Below, piece after piece: positions 20,547 through 31,886 of a stretch of DNA of 64,000 bases (its first letter is position 1; each line of letters begins with the position of its first letter). The position numbers and the translations under genes were made by a program. Source of the stretch: Phialophora verrucosa (Eukaryota; Ascomycota; Eurotiomycetes; Chaetothyriales; Herpotrichiellaceae); the NCBI GenBank assembly GCA_002099365.1, contig MSED01000014.1, positions 1 through 64,000 of the forward strand. Reading direction: 5' to 3'. The notes under the pieces are model-generated. The model was not told the origin of the DNA, made no database searches, and was given only the letters and a program-made list of their open reading frames with translations.

Positions 20547-23103
20547 ACTACCCTACCCGAACTAAAGAAGTATCCCTTAAAGTTATCGTCGAAGCTATTA
20601 ATTAGAACGATTTAAATCGTATTAATAACTTCTTTAGCTATATTAAGATTAAATATAAAGAAATAGGTAACTAGTATAATACGATAGCCTAAAAGATTTA
20701 TAACTTAACGAAGTATTATAAACTTATTAAGACCGAATTTAAGAAGTACCGTATATTAGTTTCCGGAAAAGAAGAGTTTAATAAGAGATATAACTATTAA
20801 GAGGAACTTTAATTAAAACTCCTTTCGAATTACGTATATATAAGCGATATTAAAATATTTATTAATAGATATAAAGAAAAGAATATTAAGTTACTCTTAA
20901 GGGAAATTATAAAGCTATCTCTCTAGATTTCTATAGAGTTCTTTAATTAACTTATTATTTTATATAGCGGAGATACTATTACTTTATTAGATTAGTATTA
21001 ATATATTTAAAAGTACTTATTATATTTTAATAAAACACTTCTAATAATACTATAAATAACTTTATACGAGATAATCTATTAACTTATAAAAATTAAAAGG
21101 TAGCCGAAATTAAGGTATTACTTCTTTATTATATTATATTTAATTATTAGCGATTTATAGATTATTATAGATAAAGGTATAGCTATTAATAAAGCTATCT
21201 AAAACTAAGATTAAAGTAATTCTAAATAGGCTTTTATAATTAGGAGATATAAACTAACTAAAGTAAATAAACTATATTAAGTTAGCGCTTAACCTTTTAA
21301 CTATATAAATTTAATCGCTTCGGAAGGATATCTAAACGCGAAGATAGCTCTATTTACGCCGCTAAAGTAAATTATTAAGCCTATACTAGAGACTACTAGT
21401 TATTAGTCTATTATACGTAAGGAGACCGGTAAGCTTCCTATTCTTATAATCGCGAATCTTTTAGGATTAAGTAAACTTATTACTACTTTAACTAAGTAAC
21501 TAAGTATTTAGAAGAAATAAATTAAGTAAATTAGTCTAAAATCGCCTTAAACTCTAAGTCTTATAGCGCTAATTCCTATAAAGCTATAGTAAAGTATAGT
21601 AACGATTAAATTAAATTTAGCTAATACTTATTAAAAAGGTTTAGTTTAGCTTATAAAGCTCGATAAACCTTATTTTATTCTTAAAAGTAAAGAATAAGTA
21701 AAGCTAATAAAGAATAACTCTATTAATATCTTAAGGCTACTAAAAAAATCTCGCTTATTAATAATAATTCTTAGCCTTAATACTTTAATATCTATATATA
21801 AATTATCTATAAAGAAGCTAAAAATCTTCGATATATTTTATAGTATTAAAATTAATTAGTAAACTATAAACTAAGGAATATATATTATAAGTCCCTTTAG
21901 TATTATTCCTTCGCTCGAGTTAATTATAGTTAATACTTCTTTAACGCTACCGAATCTAATCCTAAATATTTAGCTAGCTGTTTAGTTCGTCTAGTTAATA
22001 ATCTAGTAATATATTTACTAATAGAACTTTAAGCTATAAAAGTTACTAGTAATAAAGAAAGATATAGTATATTATTATAAATTTAGAGCCGATAAGATAA
22101 TTAGCGCGCTATTACTATTTATAAGATATATATCTAGATCCTATATAGCCGTATACCTTTATATAGCTAAGAAGAGTATTAGATTATATCTTAAAGGTCT
22201 AGAATAAATCGCGGTACGTTATAAAGATCTAATAAAAAGTCTTAACTAACTAATTAAGAGATAAGAAAAGAAATAAAGTTAGCGGCGCTATTAAGTTCTT
22301 TCTAGCTACTCTAATTATTATACAGTTAATGTTTTATCTTATAGCCTAAAGATAGCTCGCCTTAGTTCTATTAATTCTAGATAAATTAATAACTTCTTTA
22401 TTAAAGCTAGAATTACTTTCCGCTGTAAGAAGACTTATATATAATATAAATATATTATAAGCTTAATATTCTAAAGCTAGGTTAATTCTTATCTTAAAGC
22501 TAAATAAATAGTTAAGTTTAAAGGTTAAGGAGATATAAATAACTATATAAAACGCCTTATTATATTTAATAATAACTTAAAGAGAGAAGGAAATTACTAG
22601 TTATTCCTTATCGCTAACGCTATAACTCAATTCTACTCGATTATTAATTCCTTACTAATCTAAACTTAAGGAGCTATAACTATAATAAATTTCTTTATTA
22701 AATAACTAAATATTAAAGTCTTTAGTATTACTTCGCGTAAGGTAAAGCTTATTTTAAATTAATAAGGCGACACTTATAGCTACGGACTCTAAGTTATTAA
22801 GAATACTATAGCTATTATTAATATAAAGATATATAAATCTTAATACCTTTAATAAATACTTTCGGCCGTTATTATAAATATCGAAGATTAATATAAAGTT
22901 ATATAAGATATTTATAAGATAGTTAAATATAAGGTAAAGGCTATAGAGTTATCTCCTAAACCGAGAGTAAAAAGTCTAAAGGGACTAGAAGATAAATAGA
23001 TTAATAACTTTAGGGAGGTAATAGAGAAGCTTATAAAAGGTGGTAAGATTAGTTCTAAGAGTGCTTAAGTAAAGTTATTAAGAAGCGAGCGATAAGGGAG
23101 GGA
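20547..23103 (+). pseudogene. RIP-destroyed ORF ending in a C48/Ulp1-like cysteine peptidase
   Basis: One plus-strand frame is legible, with stops almost only at TAA/TAG that can derive from Gln or Trp codons. Near 22530-22860 it matches the Ulp1/SENP (C48) core in order. The histidine motif (originally GNHW) is now GNY-stop, with Tyr at 22595-22597. The aspartate (originally I-D-S-L) is Asn at 22646-22648. A Gln-Gln-Gly-Asp motif leads to the cysteine (SCG), now Tyr at 22781-22783. All three catalytic residues were therefore lost by C-to-T or G-to-A changes. The upstream two-thirds has no family I recognise. The frame ends beside AAGGGAGGGA and the LTR-like repeat at 23104, so it may be the last ORF of an LTR element. 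Its 5' part is cut off by the gypsy LTR at 20546. Confidence 0.6.
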
Positions 23104-23402
23104 TGTAATAGGGCGGTAATACTTACAGCGTTAATTAGCTATATATACCTATATAATGTATAGATAAGTAACTATACTATTTAATTAGTTAAATCTTTAG
23201 CGTAAGGCTATATACCTCCGCTATATATTATAGGTAGAGCAGTTATACGTATTTAATATATATATATACTATAGGTAATAAAATATATAACACTATTACT
23301 TATAAAGCTATTTATTACTATATAGTATACCGGGGACAAAGAGATAGTGCCTACCGCTATACGACCCTCTACCTAGAGGCTATAAAGCCTTACCTTAGTT
23401 TA
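23104..23402 (+). repeat. LTR-like repeat, plus copy
   Basis: Starts TGTAATAGGGCGG right after a purine tract (AAGGGAGGGA, 23094-23103) and is the inverted match of 13756-14053. TG start plus PPT argue for a 3' LTR. The end is set only by where similarity to the other copy stops; the LTR could be truncated there. Confidence 0.6.
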
Positions 23403-23429
23403 ATATAATAGTATATTAGCTATTTATAA

Positions 23430-25600
23430 TATTTAATAAAAAAAGTATTATATTATAAAAACTTTAATAATACTTTAAAACCTTTAATAATTTAATAAAA
23501 GAATTATTTATTTATTATAATATATATAATATAACTTTTATTAATTTTAAAAGACTTTAAAAAGTTTTAAAAAATAATATAATAATTATTTAATAAAAAA
23601 AATTATATTATAAAAACTTTAATAATATTTTAAAACCTTTAAGAATTTAGTAAAAGAATTATTTATTTACTATAATATATATAATATAACTTTTATTAGT
23701 TTTAAAAGATTTCTTAAAGTTTTAAAATATAATATAATATTTACTTAATAAAAAAAAGTATTATAATATAAAAACTCTAATAATACCTTTAATAATTTAA
23801 TAAAAGAGTTATTAATTTATTACTATAAATATAATATAAGTTTTATTAATTTTAAAAGATTTTTAAAAGTTTTAAAAGAGAATATAATATTTATTTAATA
23901 AAGAAAATATTATATTATAAAAACTTTAATAATACTTTAAAGCTTTTAAAAGTTTAGTAAAAGAATTATTAACTTTTTATTTTATATATAATATAATTCT
24001 TATTAATTTTAAAAGGTTATATAACGATTTAAAAGATATAATAATAATAATTTAATAAAGAAATAATTTTATTATAAAAACCTTAATAATATTTTAAAAC
24101 CTTTAATAATTTAATAAAAGAAATATTAAGTTATTATTATATATATAATATAATTTTTATTAATTTTAAAAGCTTATATAAAGTTTTAAAAGATATAATA
24201 ATAATAACTTAATAAAAAAATAATTTTATTATAAAAACCTTAATAATACTTTAAAACCTTTAATAATTTAGTAAATAAATTATTAATTTATTACTTATAT
24301 ATATTATAAATTTTATTAATTTTAAAAGATTTCTTAAAGTTTTAAAAGATAATATAATATTTACTTAATATAAAAAGTATTATACTATAAAAACCTTAAT
24401 AATACTTTAAAACCTTTAATAATCTAGTAAAAAAGTTATTAATTTATTATTATAAATATATATAAGTTTTATTAATTTTAAAATATTCCTTAAAGTTTTA
24501 AAAAATATTATAATAATTATTTAAAAGAAAAAATTTTATATTATAAAAATTTTAATAATACTTTAAAACCTTAAATTATTTAGTAAAAGAGTTATTTATT
24601 ATATAATATATAATATAACTTTTATTAGTTTTAAAAGATTTTAAAAAGTTTTAAAAAATAATATAATAATTATTTAATAAAAGAAATATTATATTATAAA
24701 AACTTTAATAATACTTTAAAACCTTTAAGAATCTAGTAAAAGAATTATTAATTTATTACTATAAATATAATATAACTTTCATTAATTTTAAAAGATTCCT
24801 AAAAGTTTTAAAAGATAATATAATAATTATTTAATAAAAAAAAAATTATATTATAAAAACTTTAATAATACTTTAAACCCTTTAATAATTTAGTAAAAGA
24901 ATTATTAATTTATTATTATAAATATAATATAAGTTTTATTAATTTTAAAAGATTTCTTAAAGTTTTAAAAAATAATATAATAATTATTTAAGAAAAAGAT
25001 AATTTTATTATAAAACCTTAATAATACTTTAAACCCTTTAATAATTTAATAAAAGAAGTATTAAGTTATTATTATATATATATAATATAATTTTTATTAA
25101 TTTTAAAAATTATATAAAGTTTTATAAAATATAATAATAATAACTTAATAAATAAATACTTTATTATAAAATTTTAATAATACTCTAAACTTTTAATAAT
25201 TTAGTAAAAGAATTATTAAAATATTATTATTTATATAATATAATTTTATTAATTTTAAAAGGTTATATAAAGTTTTAAAAGATATAATAATAATAACTTA
25301 ATAAAAAATAATTTTATTATAAAAACTTTAATAATACTTTAAAACCTTTATTAATTTAATATTAGAATTATTAAATTATTATTATTTATATAATATAATT
25401 TTTAATTTTAAAAGCTTATATAAATTTTTAAAAGATATAATAATAATAACTTAATAAAAAAATAATTTTATTATAAAAACTTTAATAATACTTTAAAACC
25501 TTTAATAATTTAATAATAGAATTATTAACTTATTATTATATATATAATATAACTTTTATTAATTTTTAAGGATTCTATAAAGTTTTAAAAGATAATATAA
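23430..25600 (+). repeat. AT-rich satellite, about 155-bp unit, about 14 copies
   Basis: A tandem array with a period of roughly 150-159 bp. The core cttttattaattttaaaag recurs at about 23535, 23690, 23840, 23999, 24154, 24310 and onward to 25.56 kb. Each unit also contains aaaactttaataatactttaaaacctt-like and taataatttagtaaaagaattatt-like blocks. It has no coding potential. RIP-type decay may have homogenised its composition, but the periodic order is clear. Confidence 0.85.
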
Positions 25601-25770
25601 TAAGGCTATAAGTATATCTTTAATAGTATATAAGTAAGTAATCTCTAGATTCTACGACGTCGTTAAGGACCCCCTTAATTATTTAGTAGAGGCGTTTAAT
25701 CGCTGTCTTAAGGTTTAATATAGCCGTTATTATCTGTGTAACCACGTTGTGGTAGGAGTCAGATCGATGG

Positions 25771-27149
25771 CTAGATCGATGGCCGAGGTTTGGTTGGTTC
25801 GATGTATACACTGCCACAAGAGGCCTTATCACGCCATTCATCGAGATATTTGGGTTCTAGCAGTTGCGATTTCAGGTCGTTCCGTCTAGCCTCAAGTGCC
25901 TCTTGAGTGCCTGCCTTGATATAAGCCCAGGCGAGATCGGTAAGCCTTTCGTGGCCTTTTCATGCCCACTGATCTGATTAGTGCTGTGGCCCATTTTACG
26001 AAACTTAACCCTCATACCTCGACGGCGTGCCAGCTACAGATCTGATGTCTCGCGGACGGAAAGGGCTCAGTTATCGATGAAAGAATCGCTCTAGCATGGT
26101 CTGAGATGATAACCGTAGGCGAACAAGACCTGGTAAGTGCACCTTGAGACTCTCCCAGAAGAAGGAATAGGACGCGTGGTTCTCAGACGGACAGAATGAG
26201 AACGCCACAGGAAAGGTCTTGCCTGTGTTCAGTACACTAACTGCTATAATCATAGGCATTCTCAGGCTATTTGTATTGAAGGTTGCATCGATAATGCAGA
26301 CAGATCCTGCTACAAATCGAGAGGTCGCCTTAAAAGGTCAGGGTGTGAGAACCAGATCTGTAGGCACTTCCTACTGACAATGCTACCGGTGTCGTAAACT
26401 ACCTTCTCGAGCCGCGTTTCGTATGCAAAGCCCTCGGTCTGCAAGGCAAGGACTAGCCCATTGATAGTCCCATCGTTATCCTTTCAAGCAGGCTTATATC
26501 TGACTGAGTTATAGTACTCCTTCGACGTCAGAATAACACCGAATTCGTCCGATCCTAAGATCCTGCGACTAGCAGAGAATTGGATAGTGTTGACTCGGTG
26601 TAATCGCGCCTGTGCGATAGCCGCCTGGAACTCCGCAATCCCCTCTCTATGACGATGGAATATCAGAGGGTTATCGCTCAATGGGTGGCCTGTATGCTGC
26701 AGAGACTTGACGGTAAGGACAAAGGGCTTAATTCCACTGTTCCATTTACAAATTGACTTCCAGGAAACACGGCAGGACCATCTACAGTCAGTGCCACGAA
26801 TATGAGTCAGTTCGCGTCTGCGGTCTGAGATAATTACGCCGTTCTCGTCCCTCTCAACTTTGTCCTCAAGGCCACGGTAGTTGTGCGTCTCCTTGCCGTG
26901 GTAGATACATTGGAAAGTGCTACCAGGGAACTGTTTTGTTCCACCTGAGCCTTTGACAATGTCGAAGCCCTGGGATAGCGAGTATCCAACGAGACGCCTG
27001 AGGCAATCGTCGATCGTTTCAAAGGGCTCGTTATCGACAGTATCGGCTAGCCATTCGACTGGCAGAGCATTTACAGCCTTCTCAAGTGCCTGGCGGAGGT
27101 GGTCAGGACAGCCTGGCCTAGCACGCCAGGGCGAGGATTGGCTAAGCAT
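25771..27149 (-). pseudogene. Broken MULE-type transposase
   Basis: Residues 1-221 (27149-26484) resemble the N-terminal zinc-finger region of fungal Mutator-like transposases (Cys/His motifs around CIYHGKETH and a WSCRVSW segment, then GHPLSDNP). A TGA at 26484-26486 interrupts, and the same frame continues to about 26330. After a frameshift it resumes as the catalytic segment IDATFNTNSLRMPMI (first Asp), FPVAFSF and SYSFFWESLK (about 26310-26130). After another shift IISDHARAI (second Asp) and CSWHAVE (the Cys-x2-His motif) appear near 26100-26020, and a tail ending at a stop at 25771. The third acidic residue and C-terminus are unclear. Base composition is normal, so it lies outside the RIP-mutated block. 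Confidence 0.75.
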
Positions 27150-27821
27150 TGGACAGAACAGGTGGAACTCAACACCAAGGTTGGCTATACGAAACAGGCG
27201 ACGGCGAGGTTAGGTGGCAGCGAGGTCAGATTGCAAGAATTGCTCAATATTCGTTTGTGGGACTATCGAAAACGAGCGCCTGCAAATTTAGCTGGCGTTC
27301 GTTCTGCCAAGCACTAAGCGAACTTGCGGTTGTACGAACTTGCGCTTGATGTTGCGGCCCCCATCCATTCCCAAGTCATCACCTATTCGCAGAAAAGAAC
27401 GCTTCAGTCGGAGGCTTCATCATGTCAAATTCAGCAAGGCGACGACGATTCCCTCGTGTCCAAACCACGGAAGCAGGACTCTATTGCACAGATCATGGTT
27501 GCGATCCGACTTTCCGAGTTTGTGGGTGACTCCCAGCGCTCGACAGAGAGAGTTCAATTGCTGATACTTTACCACCTGGAAAGAACCTGGAGACGTATCT
27601 CCGCTCGAAGAGAGCGGCGACATCCTCGCCAGCTCATGTTCCCTCTCTCTCGCCCGGATTGACCACGAGTCTGGCAAAATACCGGGAACCTGGTCGAAGA
27701 CGTTGTCATTTTTGGGCAGAAATCACTGGAGACTGCAGTATAGCGGCTTCGAACTGTACCCAAACCTCCGCTATTTTCAGGTCGCCTGAGATTTATACAT
27801 CATCAGCCAGTACGCCTGATT
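27150..27821. other. Gene-free spacer
   Basis: Normal base composition. No frame here shows a recognisable domain or convincing splice structure. It may contain the terminal inverted repeat of the MULE relic, but I could not find its partner. Confidence 0.5.
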
Positions 27822-29380
27822 CTATTCAATTGCAGAACGAAGGTTGGGCTGCGTACCGGAGGGAATTATCTGCGAGAAGACAACGCCACCTAACTCCTGA
27901 TTTGACACGCGTGTTTGTTAGTGATAGTCGTTCCCTCCTTCCAGTCTCTGTCGCGGCTGGAACTTACTCGTTTGCGGTCCACCCACCAGAACAGGTTCGG
28001 CAGTCCTAGATGCAACGAATGGGCGTCAGCGTGTGCAAGGCGAACCTGCCGTAAGAAATCTATGAAATTATAGGACGCGAAAACATACCCGACCACCAGC
28101 CTGTGCCCGCGCTATGCAGCATGCCGTCTTTGAGGTGCAGAAAGAAGGTCAAACCCCAGCCCTGTGGAACATCGGGTGGTTCGGGATAGATTTCCGCGAT
28201 CGGATTGACGAGCCATGGCTTCGTCGAGCTGATACCCTATGGAGAAACATGTATACTTAGTTTTCAAGGGTTCGAGATGGATACTCGGTGAGCGTCCTTC
28301 TCACCTGTCTGGCAAAGTTTGGCATGTCGGGGATCTGGTTCGTGAACATGGCGTCGACCGTCTCCTTTTCCAGGATCCGACTCCCCGTACCAGGATGAAG
28401 ACCGTCATTTAATAGCGTCGTGACGACCTCGAGGAAATCCCCCGGCGTGGAAAACAGCCCGGCACCACCGGCGTGGAATGTGCTGTCGATGTCCTCCTTA
28501 CTCAAGGCCGTCAATGGTCGTCGATAGAGATGTCCTTCACGACTCAGCCCGTATGTGCCATCGACCGATTTGACGTTCATGTACGCGAGGGCTTGCTTCA
28601 TCTCGTCGGTGGGGAACATGCTGATGTGGCTTAGACCCAGAGGCTTGAAAATATGCTGGTGAAAATAGTCATTCAGCTTGAGACCGGATACGCGTTCGAC
28701 AAGCTGGCCCGCCCAGTCGATGTTGATCCCGTACTCCCACACTTCGCCAGGTTGGTGGATCAGTGGCTGGGAGAGATAGTCGTGATACGAGCCGGAGAAC
28801 TCGTCCAGTCCTATGGCGCCCGCCCAGTCGTTTAATGACTGCGAGAAGAACGTATAGCCAAAGCCGGCTGTAAAAATCAGTCTTCGAGGGTTCGGAAAGT
28901 GTCAATATTGAATTACGGCTATTGGACGTACCAGTGTGTGTCAGTAGCATTCTCAACGTAATGCTTTTCTTCTTGGGCACGAGTCGGCCATCTTCCAAGA
29001 CCTGGACCGCTTTCAATTCCTGTCAACGATATCAACATCCGAGTCTCCTCTCCATTGACCCTTAATCAGGCCCCAAGTCTCACCGGTGCAAGCGTCTCCA
29101 CCTGATCCGAGTCGTCAAGACTCAACTTGCCTTGCTCGACCAGTTGCATACAAGCAATGCCGGTTATCACCTTTGTGCAACTCGCAACCCAGAAGACATT
29201 GTTCACTGTCATAGGCTTGTCGATGCCAGCGCCAGCTTTGCCCGATGCATGCTCGAATATACGCTCGCCATTCTTGTTGACCGCTGCGCAAACCACGCCA
29301 GGCGGTCCTTGAGGACCTGAGGTTATTGCGTCGATCGTAACTTTGAGATTCTGGGCCGCTTCAGATGCGATCTTTGCCAT
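27822..29380 (-). CDS. LovD/EstB-type serine hydrolase (class C beta-lactamase fold)
   Basis: Six exons: 29380-29084, 29019-28932, 28867-28305, 28236-28089, 28005-27968, 27896-27822. They give 402 residues, close to LovD length. Introns are GT-AG and 38-94 nt or so, and all phases agree. The nucleophile motif S67-C-T-K70 follows FWVA; Y174-G-I-N177 in WEYGINIDW is the general-base motif of LovD/EstB enzymes; HAGGAGLFS and a C-terminal GTGWWSG segment complete the fold. Such enzymes are esterases, lactone hydrolases or acyltransferases, not antibiotic resistance factors in fungi. No signal peptide is seen, so it is probably cytosolic. It heads the cluster and faces SDR1 across a 1.06-kb divergent promoter with CGG-N2-CCG sites at 125 and 205 bp upstream. 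Its natural acyl substrate is unknown. Confidence 0.88.
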
Positions 29381-29504
29381 GACTAATGCCGCTGAAAACT
29401 AGCAGATCAATATGCCGCGAGATTAATCATGGCCCGCTGGTGTGACAGATTGAGATATACCAGAGTAGTATGATTCTCTTGCGGTCTCGGTTTACCAAGT
29501 CGGG

Positions 29505-29512
29505 CGGAACCG
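29505..29512. promoter_or_regulatory. CGG-N2-CCG site 1 (serine hydrolase promoter)
   Basis: CGGAACCG, a palindromic pair of CGG triplets with a 2-bp gap, 125 bp upstream of the start at 29380. It is part of the 13-bp direct repeat GCGGAACCGGGTC (29504-29516 and 29584-29596). Zn2Cys6 dimers bind such paired triplets. Confidence 0.5.
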
Positions 29513-29584
29513 GGTCGGCGGCACCCTCTATTTGTGAAGAATCGATGTTCGTGCACTCCATTGGGTAATCACGAATATCTCTTG

Positions 29585-29592
29585 CGGAACCG
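29585..29592. promoter_or_regulatory. CGG-N2-CCG site 2 (serine hydrolase promoter)
   Basis: Second CGGAACCG, exactly 80 bp from site 1 and 205 bp upstream of the serine hydrolase start. Its 13-bp context is identical to that of site 1. Confidence 0.5.
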
Positions 29593-30204
29593 GGTCAACA
29601 ATGTTAGTAATTACAGAGCCCAGAGTCACGGTTGTATCCAAGTCAGGTTGGATTACTTCAAGGTCGATCCGCTAAGGTGTAGAGTTGCGCATTCGATGGT
29701 GTAAACGGGCACTATACGCTGATGCACTTATCGGAATCCTCTCTACTTATTTATGGTGAGTCATTAACAGCATGAAGAGGACGACGCTGTTAATAGAATA
29801 TCATCAGTTTCATTTCTACAATGTACATTGAGATCTTGTTAGTCGTAGTTGGTTGTCCTTAACCAAGACTCGATTGGAGGTCTGTCTTCGAGGACGTTTT
29901 GCCCAGTTAGACTACCGCTGGCGACAGCCAAAGGTCAAACCGCCCTCCAACTGTATTGAAATGAAAATCTATGAAAGACTGGTTGATTCCATTGTATGAC
30001 TGCATCTGTTCGAAATACCAAAATAAGTCGAATAACTCAATATCGCTGGACCTTCGTATCCCACGTCCTTTTTGAAGCCCATCGCGTGCAGTGTCTAACC
30101 CTGCCAGAAGCTATTCATCCGAGGAAACTGGAAACAATTTCTACTCCAAATATTAGCCCATCGTATGTCAGCCAAACCCAGAGCCTCAAGTGTTCATGCA
30201 TAGG

Positions 30205-30212
30205 CGGTTCCG
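30205..30212. promoter_or_regulatory. CGG-N2-CCG site 3 (SDR1 promoter)
   Basis: CGGTTCCG, 229 bp upstream of the SDR1 start codon at 30441. Confidence 0.5.
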
Positions 30213-30440
30213 TTTCCCCTCATTTACAGCTACCGTCAGGAACCGAGTTGACCTGGACGAGACAAGCAATAGAACGACAACAGCTGCAGGTTGGAGAACT
30301 CTGTGAGACATTCCGTGACGCAGTGAGGGATTGGATATCGCTTTGGTTATGAAATCTCAGGTGAAGTCTCTCTCCGCCTTTTCTACTCCCCAGATATTTG
30401 CTTCTCGTTATTGTTTTTCACCTTACCCCTTGTCGAATTC

Positions 30441-31595
30441 ATGAAAATGGGACAACCATCCCCCATCGGTTCCATCAGTTTGCTCACCAACAAGATCGCC
30501 CTTATAACAGGTGCATCGTCTGGGCTAGGTCGTGCAATTGCTGAGGCATATGCTGCGGCCGGTGCCTATGTGGTCTCAGCTGATCTGAAGCCAGAGCCAC
30601 AGCAGCAGCCAAATATTGCGCAAATCCTCAAGAATAGCGACCTAACAACTCCGACAACCGAACTTCTAAACGCAAAGTGGCCCAGTGAGAAGAATGGACA
30701 AAAGAGAGCCGAGTTCGTCAAATGCGACGTGACAGATGAGGCGAGCGTCAAAGCTGCGGTTGCGTTCACGGTGGAGAAGTATGGTCGTTTGGATATCATG
30801 GTGAATAATGCCGGTAAGTTCACTGATTACTTCGCAGAGCTGTGCAGTCTACTGCTTCTAAATTCCTCATTTTGCCCTCCGTACCCAAAACCTTTCCTGA
30901 TTTAAAATCCAGGAATTGGTGCCGAGATCAATAAAAGTCTTAATCCCAGTGGAGTTCGTCGGAGAATCCACGAGACTCCCATCGCCATCTTCGATGCCAC
31001 CCAGGCTGTTAATGCTCGTGGCGTCTGGCTCGGCTGCAAATACGCTTTGGCCCAATTCCTCTCGCAAGAGCCCTCGCCCGAGTTCTCGCACACTGCCACG
31101 GGCGCAACGTCGGACGTACACCGCGGCTGGATCATCAATCTAGGGTCCATCCTGTCGGTCTCCGGGTACCCGTTCTTTTCCAGCTACTGCGCAAGCAAAG
31201 GGGCAGTGCTCCAGATCACTAGGACGGCCGCGCTGGAGTATGCCAAAGACGGGATTCACGTTAACGCCATTCTGCCGGGCTTCGCCGATACACACATTCT
31301 GGAAGGCATGTACGCGTCTGCCGAAGGCGGCAAGGAAAGTGTAGCCAACGCTTTGTGAGTTTATATACAAACCCGACCCTTACACTCTGGGTAGCCCCGG
31401 ATGAGGCCGCGATATCATTGGAAATCTCCAAAGCTGACGGCTTGAATTACCAAACTTAGATCTGATGCCCTACCGTGGGGACGTGTTGGAAGGGTCGAGG
31501 ACGTGTCGCGTGTTGCAGTCTTCCTTGCGGGAGAGGGGGCAAGCTGGGTGACAGGAGCCGGAGTTCCTGTGGATGGTGGATGGCTGGCACGATAG
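30441..31595 (+). CDS. Short-chain dehydrogenase/reductase 1
   Basis: Three exons, 30441-30813, 30913-31354 and 31460-31595, give 316 residues from the first ATG (a second in-frame ATG is at 30447). The cofactor motif TGASSGLG is at 23-30, NNAG spans the first splice junction, N158 and the catalytic S203, Y216-x3-K220 are all present, and the C-terminus VTGAGVPVDGGW is typical. It belongs to the classical SDRs and runs longer than the usual 250 because of two inserts (about 55-75 and 175-195). It would oxidise an alcohol or reduce a ketone with NAD(P)(H). In this cluster it is a candidate for making the ketone used by the monooxygenase. The substrate cannot be read from the sequence. Confidence 0.9.
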
Positions 31596-31886
31596 ATCCG
31601 AGTTGAATCTCTGCAGAGGCCTTGTTATTCTGTAGCCATGACCTCTAAATGCAGCTTACTAGTAACATCGGATACAGTCGACGAGCCTCGAGAACGAATT
31701 TTGCATACACTTTCACTACCAAGATTGACTCACGAAGTTTTCTCTTTTAGGGAGCTTCGTTTTGAGAAGTCATGTTCTAAAGACTAATCAGGTCCATTTT
31801 ATGACGGTCGATGCTAACAACATGTTGTCGTGGACGTTGTCATATTCCTACATTCTTGTCTAGTGAATCCGCCAGATCAATCTAAT

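Larger units (their letters stand above)
7562..25750. other. RIP-mutated heterochromatic block
   Basis: About 18 kb of DNA very rich in A+T with CpA and TpG nearly absent but CpG retained, for example in the segments 13441-13740 and 14380-14460. No open frame of 60 codons exists on either strand. Conserved retroelement motifs are legible only if C-to-T and G-to-A changes are undone. This is the mark of repeat-induced point mutation in ascomycetes. The block holds the separate relics listed below. Confidence 0.9.

Noticed and set aside
13756..23402. One large DNA transposon with 300-bp terminal inverted repeats
   Set aside because: The right copy follows a purine tract and starts TG like an LTR, a satellite fragment lies inside the left copy, and the left flank carries minus-strand gypsy RNase H. 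Kept only as an alternative.
23430..25600. CRISPR array
   Set aside because: The repeats are contiguous AT-rich tandem units of about 155 bp without unique spacers, in a eukaryotic genome.
27822..29380. Antibiotic-resistance beta-lactamase
   Set aside because: The fold is shared, but motifs and length fit LovD/EstB-type esterases and acyltransferases, and no secretion signal is seen.
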